Shown here piece by piece: positions 49,719-59,254 of a stretch of 64,000 bases of DNA (the stretch's first letter is position 1; the number at the start of each line of letters is the position of its first letter). Source of the DNA: Corynebacterium marinum DSM 44953 (GTDB lineage: Bacteria; Actinomycetota; Actinomycetes; Mycobacteriales; Mycobacteriaceae); the NCBI RefSeq assembly GCF_000835165.1, contig NZ_CP007790.1, positions 1,612,001 through 1,676,000 of the forward strand. The letters are read 5' to 3'. Position numbers and translations under genes: made by a program. The notes beneath the pieces are model-generated. The model was not told where the DNA came from. It did no database searches and saw only the letters and a list, made by a program, of their open reading frames with translations.

Positions 49719-50942
49719 ATGACACACATCGCCCGCCTCCTCTCCCGCCACTCCGCCGACCTGACCTGGCAGCGCGCCTTCTACGAGGACCTGCACGAAC
49801 ATCCCGAACTGTCCGGCCACGAGCACGAGACGGCGGAGAAGATCGCGCGGAAGCTGGCGGACTTCGACTGCGAGGTCATCCCCGGCATCGGCGGCTACGG
49901 CATCGTCGCCGTCTTCCGCAACGGCGACGGCCCGGCAGCCCTGTTCCGCGCGGATTTCGACGCCCTGCCAGTACGGGAGGAGACGGGGGTGCCCTTCGCC
50001 TCCCCGACCGGCGTCATGCACGCCTGCGGCCACGACATGCACACCACGGCCCTGCTCGGCGCGTGCGCGCTTCTCGACGCCCACCGCGACGCCTGGTCCG
50101 GCACCTTCCTGGCGCTGTTCCAGCCGGCCGAGGAAACCGGCGCCGGCGCCGGCGCCATGGTCGCCGACGGCCTGGTCGCCCGCGTGCCCCGCCCGGACGT
50201 CTGCCTGGGCCAGCATGTCATGCCCGGCCGGGCGGGCGAGGTGCAGACCATGCCCGGGCCGCAGTTCGCGGCCTGCGACTCCATCCGCATCACCATCCCG
50301 GGGCGCAGCGCCCACGGCTCGATGCCCCACAAGGCCATCGACCCGACGTACGCCGCCGCCATGGTCGTCGTCCGCCTCCAGGGCATCGTGGGCCGGGAGG
50401 TCAACCCCGACGATTTCGCCGTGGTGTCGGTGGGAACCCTGCGCTCCGGTTCGACGAACAACATCATCCCGGGTTCCGCCGAGCTGGTCCTCAACTGCCG
50501 TTTCTATGACGCGGACGTCCAGCGCCGCGTCTACGCCGCCATCCGCCGCGTGGTCGAGGCCGAGTGCGCGGCCTCCGGAATCCTGGAGCCGCCGACCTTC
50601 GAGTTCTTCGGCCGCGGGGAGCTCATCGACAACGACCCCGGAGTGTTCCGGGCCGTCCGCCCCGTCTTCGACTCCGTCTTCGGCGGGGCGTCGGTCGACG
50701 CGGCGCGCACCACCGTCTCGGAGGACTTCGCCACGATCCCGCGGGCCTTCGGCGTTCCCTACCTGTACTGGGTCGTCGGCTGCACCCCGCGGGAGCTGTG
50801 GGACCGGGCCGTCGCCGAGAACCGGGTGGACGAGGACGTGCCCGTCAACCACATGGGCACCTTCCTCCCCGAATACGGCCCCACCGTCGACGCCGCCACC
50901 CGTGCGGCCGCGGCGTCGGTGCTCACCTACCTTCACCGTTGA
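49719..50942 (+). CDS. M20-family amidohydrolase
   Basis: Metal-dependent amidohydrolase of the hippurate/N-acyl-amino-acid group. The roughly 407-residue protein shows RADFDALPV, the metal-binding CGHDMHTTALLG, Glu pair in QPAEETG, the dimerisation lid domain (RSAHGSMPHKAIDPTYAAAMVV) and a final His (VNHMGTF). The ATG at 49719 has GGCAGG upstream; a GTG at 49707 is an alternative. It follows the DUF4921 gene by 13 nt and is probably cotranscribed. Confidence 0.9.
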   Translation: MTHIARLLSRHSADLTWQRAFYEDLHEHPELSGHEHETAEKIARKLADFDCEVIPGIGGYGIVAVFRNGDGPAALFRADFDALPVREETGVPFASPTGVMHACGHDMHTTALLGACALLDAHRDAWSGTFLALFQPAEETGAGAGAMVADGLVARVPRPDVCLGQHVMPGRAGEVQTMPGPQFAACDSIRITIPGRSAHGSMPHKAIDPTYAAAMVVVRLQGIVGREVNPDDFAVVSVGTLRSGSTNNIIPGSAELVLNCRFYDADVQRRVYAAIRRVVEAECAASGILEPPTFEFFGRGELIDNDPGVFRAVRPVFDSVFGGASVDAARTTVSEDFATIPRAFGVPYLYWVVGCTPRELWDRAVAENRVDEDVPVNHMGTFLPEYGPTVDAATRAAAASVLTYLHR

Positions 50943-50964
50943 GGGGCGGATGGGCAGGCATGCC

Positions 50965-51002
50965 TATATGCTGAACAAATGGGTCCGCCGTTACGTGGAC
51001 CC
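50965..51002 (+). promoter_or_regulatory. Possible glgP promoter and operator
   Basis: TATATG (50965-50970) is a possible -10. GGGTCC (50981-50986) and GGACCC (50997-51002) form a 6-bp inverted repeat across 10 nt near the transcription start. The regulator is unknown. Confidence 0.3.
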
Positions 51003-51046
51003 GCTTTGCCGCGAGTGAAGACACCACCACCCCAGGAGCAATCCCC

Positions 51047-53431
51047 ATGAGTGACACCCTGCCCGCACTGAACACCACCGTCGCAGGCCACGTTCGCGCC
51101 GCCTCCGGTGCCACCCCGGAGAGCGCCACGGACTACAAGTTCTGGTTCGGGCTCTCCCGCAGTGTGATGGAGCAGATCGCCGACAAGTGGGAGGAAACCA
51201 CCGAAACCTACGCGGGCGTGCGTCAGCAGCACTACTTCTCCGCCGAGTTCCTGATGGGCCGGGCGCTGCTCAACAACCTCACCAACCTCGGGCTGGTCGA
51301 GGAGGCGGAGACCGCCGTGCAGGCGCTGGGCCACGAACTCGGCGACGTCCTCGACTCGGAGAATGACGCCGCCCTGGGCAACGGAGGACTGGGCCGCCTG
51401 GCCGCCTGTTTCCTCGATTCCTCGGCCACGCAGGACCTGCCGGTCACCGGCTACGGCATCCTCTACCGCTACGGCCTGTTCAAGCAGATCTTCGACAACG
51501 GTTTCCAGACCGAGCAGCCGGACGCCTGGAAGGAGAACGGCTACCCGTTCTACATCCGCCGGGAGGAGCAGCCGCGCATCGTCCAGTTCGACGACATGAC
51601 TGTGCGCGCGGTGCCCTACGACATGCCGATCACCGGTTACGGCACCGACAACGTCGGCACCCTGCGCCTGTGGAAGGCCGAGCCGATGGAGGAGTTCGAC
51701 TACGACGCCTTCAACTCGCAGCGCTTCACCGACGCCATCGTCGAGCGCGAGCGCGTCATGGACCTGTGCCGCGTGCTGTACCCGAACGACACCACCTACG
51801 GCGGCAAAGTGCTGCGCGTGCGTCAGCAGTACTTCTTCGTCTCCGCGTCGCTGCAGGCGATGATCCAGTCCCACCTCGAGCACCACGGCGACCTGTCGAC
51901 CTTCGCCCAGTTCAACTCCATCCAGCTCAACGACACCCACCCGGTGCTGGCCATCCCGGAGCTCATGCGCCTGCTGCTCGACGAGCACGACATGACCTGG
52001 GAGCAGGCCTGGGGCATCGTCACCCGCACCTTCGCCTACACGAACCACACCGTCCTGGTCGAGGCCCTCGAGCAGTGGAACGTCTCCATCTTCCAGCAGC
52101 TCTTCGGCCGCGTGTGGGAGCTCGTCCTCGAGATCGACCGGCGCTTCCGTGTGGAACTGCGCGAGCTGGGCCTCGAAGAGGACCACATCGCCCGCATGGC
52201 CCCGGTCCAGGACGGCAACGTCCACATGGCGTGGATCGCCTGCTACGCCGCCTACTCCATCAACGGCGTCGCGGCGCTGCACACCGAGATCATCAAGCGC
52301 GACACCCTCAGCGACTGGCACGGCATCTGGCCGGAGAAGTTCAACAACAAGACCAACGGCGTCACGCCGCGCCGCTGGCTGAAGATGTGCAACCCGCGCC
52401 TGTCGGACCTGCTCACCCGCCTCGTCGGCTCCGACGCCTGGGTCACCGACATGGACCTGCTGAAGGATATCGCGCACTACGCCGACGACAAGAAGGTGAT
52501 GAAGGAGCTGCTGGCGATCAAGGACGCCAACAAGGCCGACTTCGCCGAGTGGATCATGGACCGCCAGGGCATCGAGATCGACCCGACCTCGATCTTCGAC
52601 ACCCAGATCAAGCGCCTGCACGAGTACAAGCGCCAGCTGCTCAACGCGCTGTACATCCTGGACCTGTACCTGCGCATCAAGGAGGACGGCCTGAAGGACG
52701 TCCCGAAGCGGACCTTCATCTTCGGCGCGAAGGCCGCCCCCGGTTACGTCCGGGCGAAGGCCATCATCAAGCTGATCAACGAGATCGCCGAGAAGGTCAA
52801 CAACGACCCGGACGTCAACGACCGCCTCCGCGTCGTGTTCGTGGAGAACTACAACGTCTCCCCCGCCGAGCACATCATCCCGGCGACCGACGTCTCCGAG
52901 CAGATCTCCACCGCCGGCAAGGAGGCCTCCGGCACCGGCAACATGAAGTTCATGATGAACGGCGCCCTGACCCTGGGCACCATGGACGGCGCAAACGTCG
53001 AGATCCACGAGGCCGTGGGCGACGAGAACGCCTACATCTTCGGCGCCCGGGAAGAGGAGCTGCCGGACCTGCGCGCCACCTACAACCCGTGGCACGTCTA
53101 CGAATCCGTCCCGGGTCTCAAGCGCACGCTGGACGCCCTCGTCGACGGCCACCTCGACGACCACGGGACCGGCCTGTTCCACGACCTGCGTTCCTCGCTT
53201 CTCGACGGCGGCGGCTGGGAGACCCCGGACATCTACTACGTCCTGGGCGACTTCGCCGACTACCGCGAGACCCGCGACCGGATGGCCGAGGACTTCTACG
53301 CCGACCGTCAGCACTGGGCGCGCATGTGCTGGGCCAACATCTGCGCATCGGGGCGTTTCTCCTCCGACCGCACCATCAACGACTACGCGCGTGAGGTGTG
53401 GAAGCTGGAGCCGACCCCGGTGACCCGCTAG
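51047..53431 (+). CDS. glgP: Glycogen phosphorylase
   Basis: GlgP releases glucose 1-phosphate from glycogen or maltodextrin using pyridoxal phosphate. The 794-residue protein shows the N-terminal YFSAEFLMGRALLNNL, GNGGLGRLAACFLDS, TNHTVLVEALEQW, and the PLP-lysine region EASGTGNMKFMMNGALT near residue 640. AGGAG lies 8 nt before the ATG at 51047. It ends in a strong terminator. Confidence 0.97.
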   Translation: MSDTLPALNTTVAGHVRAASGATPESATDYKFWFGLSRSVMEQIADKWEETTETYAGVRQQHYFSAEFLMGRALLNNLTNLGLVEEAETAVQALGHELGDVLDSENDAALGNGGLGRLAACFLDSSATQDLPVTGYGILYRYGLFKQIFDNGFQTEQPDAWKENGYPFYIRREEQPRIVQFDDMTVRAVPYDMPITGYGTDNVGTLRLWKAEPMEEFDYDAFNSQRFTDAIVERERVMDLCRVLYPNDTTYGGKVLRVRQQYFFVSASLQAMIQSHLEHHGDLSTFAQFNSIQLNDTHPVLAIPELMRLLLDEHDMTWEQAWGIVTRTFAYTNHTVLVEALEQWNVSIFQQLFGRVWELVLEIDRRFRVELRELGLEEDHIARMAPVQDGNVHMAWIACYAAYSINGVAALHTEIIKRDTLSDWHGIWPEKFNNKTNGVTPRRWLKMCNPRLSDLLTRLVGSDAWVTDMDLLKDIAHYADDKKVMKELLAIKDANKADFAEWIMDRQGIEIDPTSIFDTQIKRLHEYKRQLLNALYILDLYLRIKEDGLKDVPKRTFIFGAKAAPGYVRAKAIIKLINEIAEKVNNDPDVNDRLRVVFVENYNVSPAEHIIPATDVSEQISTAGKEASGTGNMKFMMNGALTLGTMDGANVEIHEAVGDENAYIFGAREEELPDLRATYNPWHVYESVPGLKRTLDALVDGHLDDHGTGLFHDLRSSLLDGGGWETPDIYYVLGDFADYRETRDRMAEDFYADRQHWARMCWANICASGRFSSDRTINDYAREVWKLEPTPVTR

Positions 53432-53454
53432 GAAATACCCGCCGGGAAATAAGC

Positions 53455-53489
53455 GAAGCGGCGGAGAGGATGTTCCTCTCCGCCGCTTC
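53455..53489. terminator. Bidirectional terminator between glgP and pyk
   Basis: A perfect 16-bp stem (GAAGCGGCGGAGAGGA pairing with TCCTCTCCGCCGCTTC) with a TGT loop, followed on the plus strand by CGGCTTTTCC and on the minus strand by GCTTATTT, lies between the two convergent stops. Confidence 0.93.
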
Positions 53490-53506
53490 CGGCTTTTCCG
53501 GCGCGC

Positions 53507-54934
53507 CTACTTCGGCGGCCGGTTGGTGTCCTCACCCAGCAGGTGGACGTGGATCATGTTGGTGTTGCCGGAGACCCCGGGCGGGGAACCGGCGACGACG
53601 ACCATCATGTCGTCGCGGTGGTACTCGTCCATGGCCAGCAGGGCCTTGTCCAGCACCGCGAGCATGTCGTCCGTGGAGCTGACCTTCGGGCTGAGGAAGG
53701 TCTCCGCGCCCCAGGTCAGCGCGAGCTGGGAGCGGACCTCCTGCTTCGGAGTGAACACGAGCAGCGGCAGGTGCGAGTGCAGCCGGGCCACGCGGCGGGC
53801 GGTGTCGCCGGAGGTGGTGAAGCAGACCAGGGCGCGGGCGTTGAGGCGCTCGGCGATGTCGCGGGCGGAGTAGGAGATGACGCCGCGCTTGGTGCGCGGG
53901 ACGTGGCTGAGCGGGGGCACGCGGCCGTCGGTCTCCGCCTGGATGACGATGCGCGCCATGGTGCGCACGACGTTGTGCGGGTCCACGCCGATGGAGGTCT
54001 CGCCGGAGAGCATGACGGCGTCGGCGCCGTCGAGGACGGCGTTGGCGACGTCGGAGGCCTCCGCGCGGGTGGGACGGGAGTTCTCGATCATGGAGTCGAG
54101 CATCTGGGTCGCCACGATCACCGGCTTGGCGTTCTCGCGGGCGATCTGGATGGCGCGCTTCTGCACCAGTGGGACCTGCTCCAGCGGCACCTCGACGCCG
54201 AGGTCGCCGCGGGCGACCATGATGGCGTCGAAGGCCAGCACGATGGGCTCCAGGGCGTCGACGGCCTCGGGCTTCTCCAGCTTGGCGATCACCGGCACCC
54301 GGTGGCCGACACGGTCCATGATCTCGTGGACAAGGTCGATGTCGGCGGGCGAACGGACGAAGGACAAGGCGATGAGGTCGACGCCGAGGCGGAGCGCGAA
54401 CTCCAGGTCCCGGATGTCCTTCTCCGACAGCGCGGGCACGGAGATGTCCATGCCCGGCAGGGAGACACCCTTGTTGTTGGATACGGGACCACCCTCGGTG
54501 ACCTCACACACCACGTCGTTGTCCTCGACCCGGAGGACCACGAGGCCGACCTTGCCGTCGTCGACGAGCAGACGGTCGCCCGGCTTGGCGTCCTGCGCCA
54601 GGTTCTTGTAGGTGGTGGACACCCGGTCGTGGGTGCCCTCCACGTCGTCGACGGTGATGCGGATGACCTCGCCGTTCTCCCAGACGGTGGCGCCGTCGAG
54701 GAATCGGCCCAGGCGGATCTTGGGGCCCTGGAGGTCGGCCAGGATGCCGACCGCGCGGCCGGTCTCATCGGTGGCCTCCCGGACCCACCGGTAATTCTGC
54801 TCGTGATCGGCGTGGTCGCCGTGGGAGAAATTCAGGCGGGCGACGTCCATGCCATCCTCCACCAGGCGCTGGATCGCGTCCTTGCTGGCGACGGCGGGAC
54901 CGAGGGTGCAAACAATCTTGGTTCGTCTAGTCAC
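53507..54934 (-). CDS. pyk: Pyruvate kinase
   Basis: Pyruvate kinase makes pyruvate and ATP from phosphoenolpyruvate. The 475-residue protein starts TRRTKIVCTLGPA and shows ARLNFSHGDH, LADLQGPKIR, KLEKPEAV (active site), VMVARGDLGVE, and PVIVATQMLDSM. GTG 54934 was chosen from the family start; upstream codons (TTG, ATC) do not extend homology. It follows lgt by 10 nt. Confidence 0.96.
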   Translation of the reverse strand: MTRRTKIVCTLGPAVASKDAIQRLVEDGMDVARLNFSHGDHADHEQNYRWVREATDETGRAVGILADLQGPKIRLGRFLDGATVWENGEVIRITVDDVEGTHDRVSTTYKNLAQDAKPGDRLLVDDGKVGLVVLRVEDNDVVCEVTEGGPVSNNKGVSLPGMDISVPALSEKDIRDLEFALRLGVDLIALSFVRSPADIDLVHEIMDRVGHRVPVIAKLEKPEAVDALEPIVLAFDAIMVARGDLGVEVPLEQVPLVQKRAIQIARENAKPVIVATQMLDSMIENSRPTRAEASDVANAVLDGADAVMLSGETSIGVDPHNVVRTMARIVIQAETDGRVPPLSHVPRTKRGVISYSARDIAERLNARALVCFTTSGDTARRVARLHSHLPLLVFTPKQEVRSQLALTWGAETFLSPKVSSTDDMLAVLDKALLAMDEYHRDDMMVVVAGSPPGVSGNTNMIHVHLLGEDTNRPPK

Positions 54935-54944
54935 GGCTACCAAC

Positions 54945-55802
54945 CTACTCTGTTTCAGCAGGATCAACCCGCCGGCGCTTCTGCAGCCAGAAGAACACCG
55001 CCACAGCGGCGAGGAAGACGACCGCGGAAACCCAGGTGTTCACCCGCTGGCCGAGGATCATGGTGGCGGCGTCGTCGCGCATGAGCTCGATCCAGAAGCG
55101 GCCCAGGGTGTAACCGGCGACGTACAGGGCGAAGATCGAGCCCCGGGCCAGCCGGAACCGGCGGTCGACGAGCAGCAGCAGCGCGAGGATCAGCAGGTTC
55201 CACAGCAGTTCGTAGAGGAACGTAGGGTGCACCGAGGTGATGACCTCGCCGGTGGAACGGCCGGTGAGCGGGGCGAACTCGCCGTTTTCGTCGACCCGGT
55301 AGAAGATGTCCAGGGCCCACGGGAGGTCGGTGGGGCGGCCGTAGATCTCCTGGTTGAACCAGTTGCCCAGCCGGCCGATCGCCTGGCCGAGGATGATGCC
55401 GGGGGCGACGGCGTCGGCGAAGGGCGCCAACGGGACCTTCCGGTAGCGGAACAGCGCCCACACGGCGAGGGCGCCCAGCGCGACGGCGCCCCAGATGCCG
55501 AGCCCGCCGTTGGTGATCTTCAGGGCGTCGACGGGGTTGCAGGTGTCGCAGAAGTACTTGTCGGCGTCGGTGATGACGTGATAGATACGGCCGCCGATGA
55601 TGCCCGCGGGGATCGCCACGATCGCCGCGTCCCACACCATGTCCGCGTTGCCGCCCCGGGCGACGTAGCGGCGGTGGGTCAGCCACAGGGCGAGGACGAT
55701 GCCGACCATGATGGAGACGGCGTACGCGCGGATCGGGAGGGGGCCGAGGTACCAGACGCCCTGTGGCGGGGACGGAATATTGGCGAGGATGGTGGTCTGC
55801 AC
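54945..55802 (-). CDS. lgt: Prolipoprotein diacylglyceryl transferase
   Basis: Lgt adds diacylglycerol to the lipobox Cys of prolipoproteins in the membrane. The 285-residue protein has about seven transmembrane helices and the signature [24 protein letters not shown], plus [11 protein letters not shown]. It starts at GTG 55802. trpC-like sequence precedes it by 21 nt and pyk follows, the order seen in mycobacteria except for missing trpB and trpA. Confidence 0.95.
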   Translation of the reverse strand: MQTTILANIPSPPQGVWYLGPLPIRAYAVSIMVGIVLALWLTHRRYVARGGNADMVWDAAIVAIPAGIIGGRIYHVITDADKYFCDTCNPVDALKITNGGLGIWGAVALGALAVWALFRYRKVPLAPFADAVAPGIILGQAIGRLGNWFNQEIYGRPTDLPWALDIFYRVDENGEFAPLTGRSTGEVITSVHPTFLYELLWNLLILALLLLVDRRFRLARGSIFALYVAGYTLGRFWIELMRDDAATMILGQRVNTWVSAVVFLAAVAVFFWLQKRRRVDPAETE

Positions 55803-55823
55803 CCTGACAGTCTGCCAGACGGG

Positions 55824-56633
55824 TCAGCGCGACGGGCAGGACGGGTGCTGGCCCGTGGCGACCAGCGTGCGGGTCAACCGGCCGGGGTCCTCCGCGCTCA
55901 TGAGTTCCTCGCCGACCACGACGGCGTCGGCGCCCGCCGCGGCGTAGGAGAGCAGGTCCCGGGGGGAATGGACCCCCGACATCGCGATACGCACGGTCGA
56001 CTCGGGCAGGCCCGGGGAGATCTCGGCGAAGCGCCCCTTGTCGACGCCGCCGCCCACCATCGGCCGCGCGTTCACCGCCACCACGCGCGCACCGGCGGCC
56101 ATGGCGCGGTCGGCTTCCGCGGGGGTGCGCACCTCGAGCACGGCGGTCATGTGGAGGGATTCGATGCGGTCGAGCAGGGAGACGAGGCGGTTCTGGTCGA
56201 GCAGCTCCACCTGCAGGGGGACGAGGTCGGCGCCGTAGCAGCGGGCCTCGTGGATCTGGTACGGGTCGATGATGATGTCCCGGCAGAACATCGGCAGGTC
56301 GACCGCGTCGCGCGCGATCTTCATGTCGGTGAGCGATCCGTGGTAGCGCAGCTGCTCGGTCTGGCAGGCGATGAGGTGCGCGCCGCCCTGCTCGAACTCG
56401 CGGGCCAGGCGGGCGATGGGCATGAAGTCGCCGTCCTCGATGAAGGTCCGGCCCGGCATCGCGCGCTTGATTTCGGCGATGACCCCGCAACCGCTGCGCA
56501 GCAGCGCGCCGAAGCCGTCACGGGCGGGTGCGGTGTCGCGGGAGCGCGCCTTGATCTCCTGGAAGGGCACCACTGCCTCGCGGGCCGAGACTCCCGCCAG
56601 AACCTCGGAGACCAACCGGTCCAGAGCGCTCAT
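55824..56633 (-). CDS. trpC: Indole-3-glycerol-phosphate synthase homologue with altered active site
   Basis: This 269-residue TIM barrel aligns throughout with actinobacterial TrpC, which closes the indole ring in tryptophan synthesis. E54 and K56 (VIAEIKRA), E167, N188, R190 and S219 are kept. However the canonical RKDF lysine, the general acid, reads CRDI with Arg118; SPS after the first motif reads MPG; NARDL reads NARPM; and AESG reads AMSG. Activity on the normal substrate is therefore doubtful. trpE, trpB and trpA are absent around it. Start ATG 56633 with GGGAGGGG upstream. Confidence 0.85.
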   Translation of the reverse strand: MSALDRLVSEVLAGVSAREAVVPFQEIKARSRDTAPARDGFGALLRSGCGVIAEIKRAMPGRTFIEDGDFMPIARLAREFEQGGAHLIACQTEQLRYHGSLTDMKIARDAVDLPMFCRDIIIDPYQIHEARCYGADLVPLQVELLDQNRLVSLLDRIESLHMTAVLEVRTPAEADRAMAAGARVVAVNARPMVGGGVDKGRFAEISPGLPESTVRIAMSGVHSPRDLLSYAAAGADAVVVGEELMSAEDPGRLTRTLVATGQHPSCPSR

Positions 56634-56650
56634 CGGCCCCTCCCATCGAG

Positions 56651-56680
56651 ATTCTTGGTAGCAGAGACAATCTGTGTCAA
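56651..56680 (-). promoter_or_regulatory. Candidate promoter of the trpC-like gene
   Basis: A consensus TTGACA (56680-56675) is followed after 18 nt by AAGAAT (56656-56651) on the minus strand, 18 nt before the trpC-like ATG. A separate transcript for trpC-lgt-pyk is possible. Confidence 0.35.
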
Positions 56681-56712
56681 CAGGCTATCCCGTGAATCTG
56701 CTCACCACGAAA

Positions 56713-57327
56713 TCAGGGTCGCCGGGTGTCCGTCGGGTCGATGTCCGCGTCCAGCGCGTCCCACATGACGCGGCCGGAATCCGGCTCCGCCTCGAGGTCG
56801 CGTGAGATCTTCGCTGCGCGGTCCTGTTTCCGCTCGTAGCGGTTCAGTTTGGCCGAGTCGGTGCCGGGTTTCATCGCCAGCAGGACACCGCCGAACAGGG
56901 CGACGGCCGCACCGAACATAGCCAGGGCGGGGCCGGCGGAAGTGACGTCCAGGTTCGCGATCTCCGCCCACGCGGCGATCTTCGCCTCCTCGCCGGTGGA
57001 CAGGAGCTGATGCGCGCGCTGCGGATCCGGTTCGCCCGCGAGGAGGCCGAGCGGAGCCCAGCTGACCCCGATGCCCGCCAGCGCCGAGATGACGCCGACC
57101 ATGCGGCGGCCGACCCGCCGCAGGGCGAAACCGGCGATCGAACCCGCCAGCAGCAGCATCGCCACGGCGGTCTGCTCCGTGGACCACAGCCCGCCGATGA
57201 TGACGTTGGTGGCGTCGCCGGACTTGTCGTCGAAGGTGTCCACCGTGATCCAGGCCATCCGGGAGGCGGCCCACAGCACGGCGGCGCTGACGGCGAGGAG
57301 GAGCGCCGCGATCCGGGAGGTCCTCAT
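56713..57327 (-). CDS. Trp-associated transmembrane protein (TIGR02234/Trp_oprn_chp type)
   Basis: The 204-residue protein has four hydrophobic segments (residues 5-22, about 50-66, 75-95 and 135-155) with a hydrophilic, charged C-terminal tail. It matches in size, topology and location the actinobacterial tryptophan-operon membrane protein, whose function is unknown. Its start overlaps hisI by ATGA. Its presence beside the trpC-like gene supports a past trp cluster here. Confidence 0.8.
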   Translation of the reverse strand: MRTSRIAALLLAVSAAVLWAASRMAWITVDTFDDKSGDATNVIIGGLWSTEQTAVAMLLLAGSIAGFALRRVGRRMVGVISALAGIGVSWAPLGLLAGEPDPQRAHQLLSTGEEAKIAAWAEIANLDVTSAGPALAMFGAAVALFGGVLLAMKPGTDSAKLNRYERKQDRAAKISRDLEAEPDSGRVMWDALDADIDPTDTRRP

Positions 57328-57683
57328 GACAGCAGGTCGTCCGCGAAGAAGCACGTCCGGTTGCCGGTGTGGCAGGCCGCGCCGGTCTGCTTCACCGTCA
57401 CCAGGAGGGTGTCGCCGTCGCAGTCGAGCCGCACGCCGGTCACCTCCTGGGTGTGCCCGGAGGTCAGGCCCTTGATCCAGTACTCGTCGCGCGAGCGGGA
57501 GTAGTAGGTGCCCTGCCGGGTGGCCAGCGTGTGTGCCAGGGCGTGGGTGTCCATCCACGCCATCATGAGGACCTCGCCCGTTTCGTCCGCCTGGACGATC
57601 GCGGGGATCAGCCCCCGGTCGTTGAACTTGAGGCGGGCGGCGATGCCCGCGTCGAGCTCGTGGTCGGCCGGGTTGCCGCTCAT
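57324..57683 (-). CDS. hisI: Phosphoribosyl-AMP cyclohydrolase
   Basis: HisI opens the adenine ring of phosphoribosyl-AMP in step three of histidine synthesis. The 119-residue zinc enzyme shows [37 protein letters not shown] and the Cys residues in [12 protein letters not shown]. HisE (pyrophosphohydrolase) is not fused and must be encoded elsewhere. It overlaps both neighbours by ATGA. Confidence 0.95.
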   Translation of the reverse strand: MSGNPADHELDAGIAARLKFNDRGLIPAIVQADETGEVLMMAWMDTHALAHTLATRQGTYYSRSRDEYWIKGLTSGHTQEVTGVRLDCDGDTLLVTVKQTGAACHTGNRTCFFADDLLS

Positions 57684-58444
57684 CGGCGCACCTCGTGGCC
57701 CGCCGCCTCCAGCGCGTCCTTGACCTCGGAGATGGTCACCTCGCGGAAGTGGAAGATGGTGGCGGCCAGCACGGCGTCGGCGCCCGCGTCGACGGCGGGC
57801 GGGAAGTGCTCGGCCCTGCCCGCGCCGCCGGAGGCGATGATGGGCACGTTGACGGCCTCGCGGACCAGGCGGAGCAGCTCGAGGTCGAAGCCGTCCCGCG
57901 TGCCGTCGCCGTCCATGGAGTTGAGCAGGATCTCGCCCACGCCCAGCTCCTCACCGCGGCGGGCCCACTCGACGGCGTCCAGGCCGGCGGACTTCGTGCC
58001 GCCGTGGGTGGTCACCTCGAAGCCGGAGGGCTGGTCGGCGGCGCGGCGGGCGTCGACGGACAGGACGATGCACTGGGAGCCGAACTGGTCGGCCAGCTCG
58101 CGCAGCAGCTCGGGGCGGGCGATGGCGGAGGTGTTCACCGAGACCTTGTCCGCACCGGCGCGCAGCAGCTGGTCGACGTCCTCGACGCTGCGGATGCCGC
58201 CGCCGACGGTGAGGGGGATGAACACCTGCTCGGCGGTCCGGCGGACCACCTCCAGCATCGTGCCGCGGCCGTCCTTCGAGGCGGAGACGTCGAGGAAGGT
58301 GAGCTCGTCGGCGCCCTCCTCGTTGTAGCGCGCGGCGAGTTCGACGGGGTCGCCGGCGTCGCGGAGGTTCTCGAAGTTGACGCCCTTGACCACGCGACCG
58401 TTGTCGACGTCGAGGCAGGGGATGACGCGGACGGCCAGAGCCAT
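57680..58444 (-). CDS. hisF: Imidazole glycerol phosphate synthase, cyclase subunit
   Basis: HisF works with HisH to form imidazole glycerol phosphate and AICAR. The 254-residue barrel shows [18 protein letters not shown], the catalytic Asp in [27 protein letters not shown], and [13 protein letters not shown]. Start ATG 58444; it overlaps hisI as ATGA. Confidence 0.96.
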   Translation of the reverse strand: MALAVRVIPCLDVDNGRVVKGVNFENLRDAGDPVELAARYNEEGADELTFLDVSASKDGRGTMLEVVRRTAEQVFIPLTVGGGIRSVEDVDQLLRAGADKVSVNTSAIARPELLRELADQFGSQCIVLSVDARRAADQPSGFEVTTHGGTKSAGLDAVEWARRGEELGVGEILLNSMDGDGTRDGFDLELLRLVREAVNVPIIASGGAGRAEHFPPAVDAGADAVLAATIFHFREVTISEVKDALEAAGHEVRR

Positions 58445-58460
58445 GGATCCGCCTTTCCAG

Positions 58461-59252
58461 TTAGTGGGAATTGAGAATGTTGTCCATCGTACTCATGATG
58501 GCCCCGTGGGCCCGTGCGGTCCCCGCCACCACTCCGAGGGAGCCGGGGGCCCAGTCGTTGCCCTCGATGTCGGTGACCACTCCCCCGGCCGCGCGCACCA
58601 GCATGACGCCCGCGGCGTTGTCCCACACGTGGGGCGAGAAGCTCACCGCCCCGCCGAATATCCCCTGCGCGGTGAAGGCCAGGTCCACGCCGACGGAACC
58701 GGTGATCCGGGGGCGCAGGTACGTCTCGCTCAGTTCCGCGAGCAGCCCCTGGCGCAGGAGCGAGGGAAACTTGGAGCGCACCTGGGAGGCCACGGAGGAG
58801 AACCCGACCTGCGCGACCAGCTGGTCCGCCTCGGTGAGCGGGGTGACCGGCCGGCCGTTGCACATGACGGGCGAGCCTTCGAAGGCGGTGAGCCGGCGGT
58901 GCAGCAGCGGCATGCTCGTGACGGCGGCGACCGGCTGGTCGTCGACGACCAGGCTGATGAGGATCGCGCACATGGGGTTGCCCGCGGCGTAGTTGGCGGT
59001 CCCGTCGATGGGGTCGACGACCCACACCGCGTCATGGTTGTAGACGCCGCCGGCCTCCTCCCCCAGCACCGGGATGCCGGTGAACTGGGTGAGCATCTGG
59101 CGCAGGTGTGCCTCGATGGCCAGGTCCACCTCGGTGGCGAAGTCGCCGGGCTGCTTCAGCTGGGCAGGGTCGGAGCCGACCCCGGCCATGAACATCGTCT
59201 CGGCGTCGTCGCAGACGGCCTCGGCGACGGCCAGCAGCTCGCGGGCGTCCAC
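58461..59252 (-). CDS. impA: Inositol monophosphatase family phosphatase in the his cluster
   Basis: The 263-residue Li-sensitive-type phosphatase shows VLGEEAGG and [16 protein letters not shown] (metal sites) and [14 protein letters not shown]. Family members dephosphorylate inositol phosphates or, in actinobacteria, histidinol phosphate. Its location between hisA and hisF makes a histidinol-phosphatase role possible, but in C. glutamicum a different paralogue (HisN) is the main enzyme. The GTG at 59252 has GAGAAG upstream and lies 2 nt after the hisA stop. Confidence 0.88.
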   Translation of the reverse strand: MDARELLAVAEAVCDDAETMFMAGVGSDPAQLKQPGDFATEVDLAIEAHLRQMLTQFTGIPVLGEEAGGVYNHDAVWVVDPIDGTANYAAGNPMCAILISLVVDDQPVAAVTSMPLLHRRLTAFEGSPVMCNGRPVTPLTEADQLVAQVGFSSVASQVRSKFPSLLRQGLLAELSETYLRPRITGSVGVDLAFTAQGIFGGAVSFSPHVWDNAAGVMLVRAAGGVVTDIEGNDWAPGSLGVVAGTARAHGAIMSTMDNILNSH

Positions 59253-59254
59253 GG

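Noticed and set aside
50965..51002. GlxR (CRP-type) site at the glgP promoter
   Set aside because: The half-sites are GGGTCC/GGACCC, not TGTGA/TCACA.
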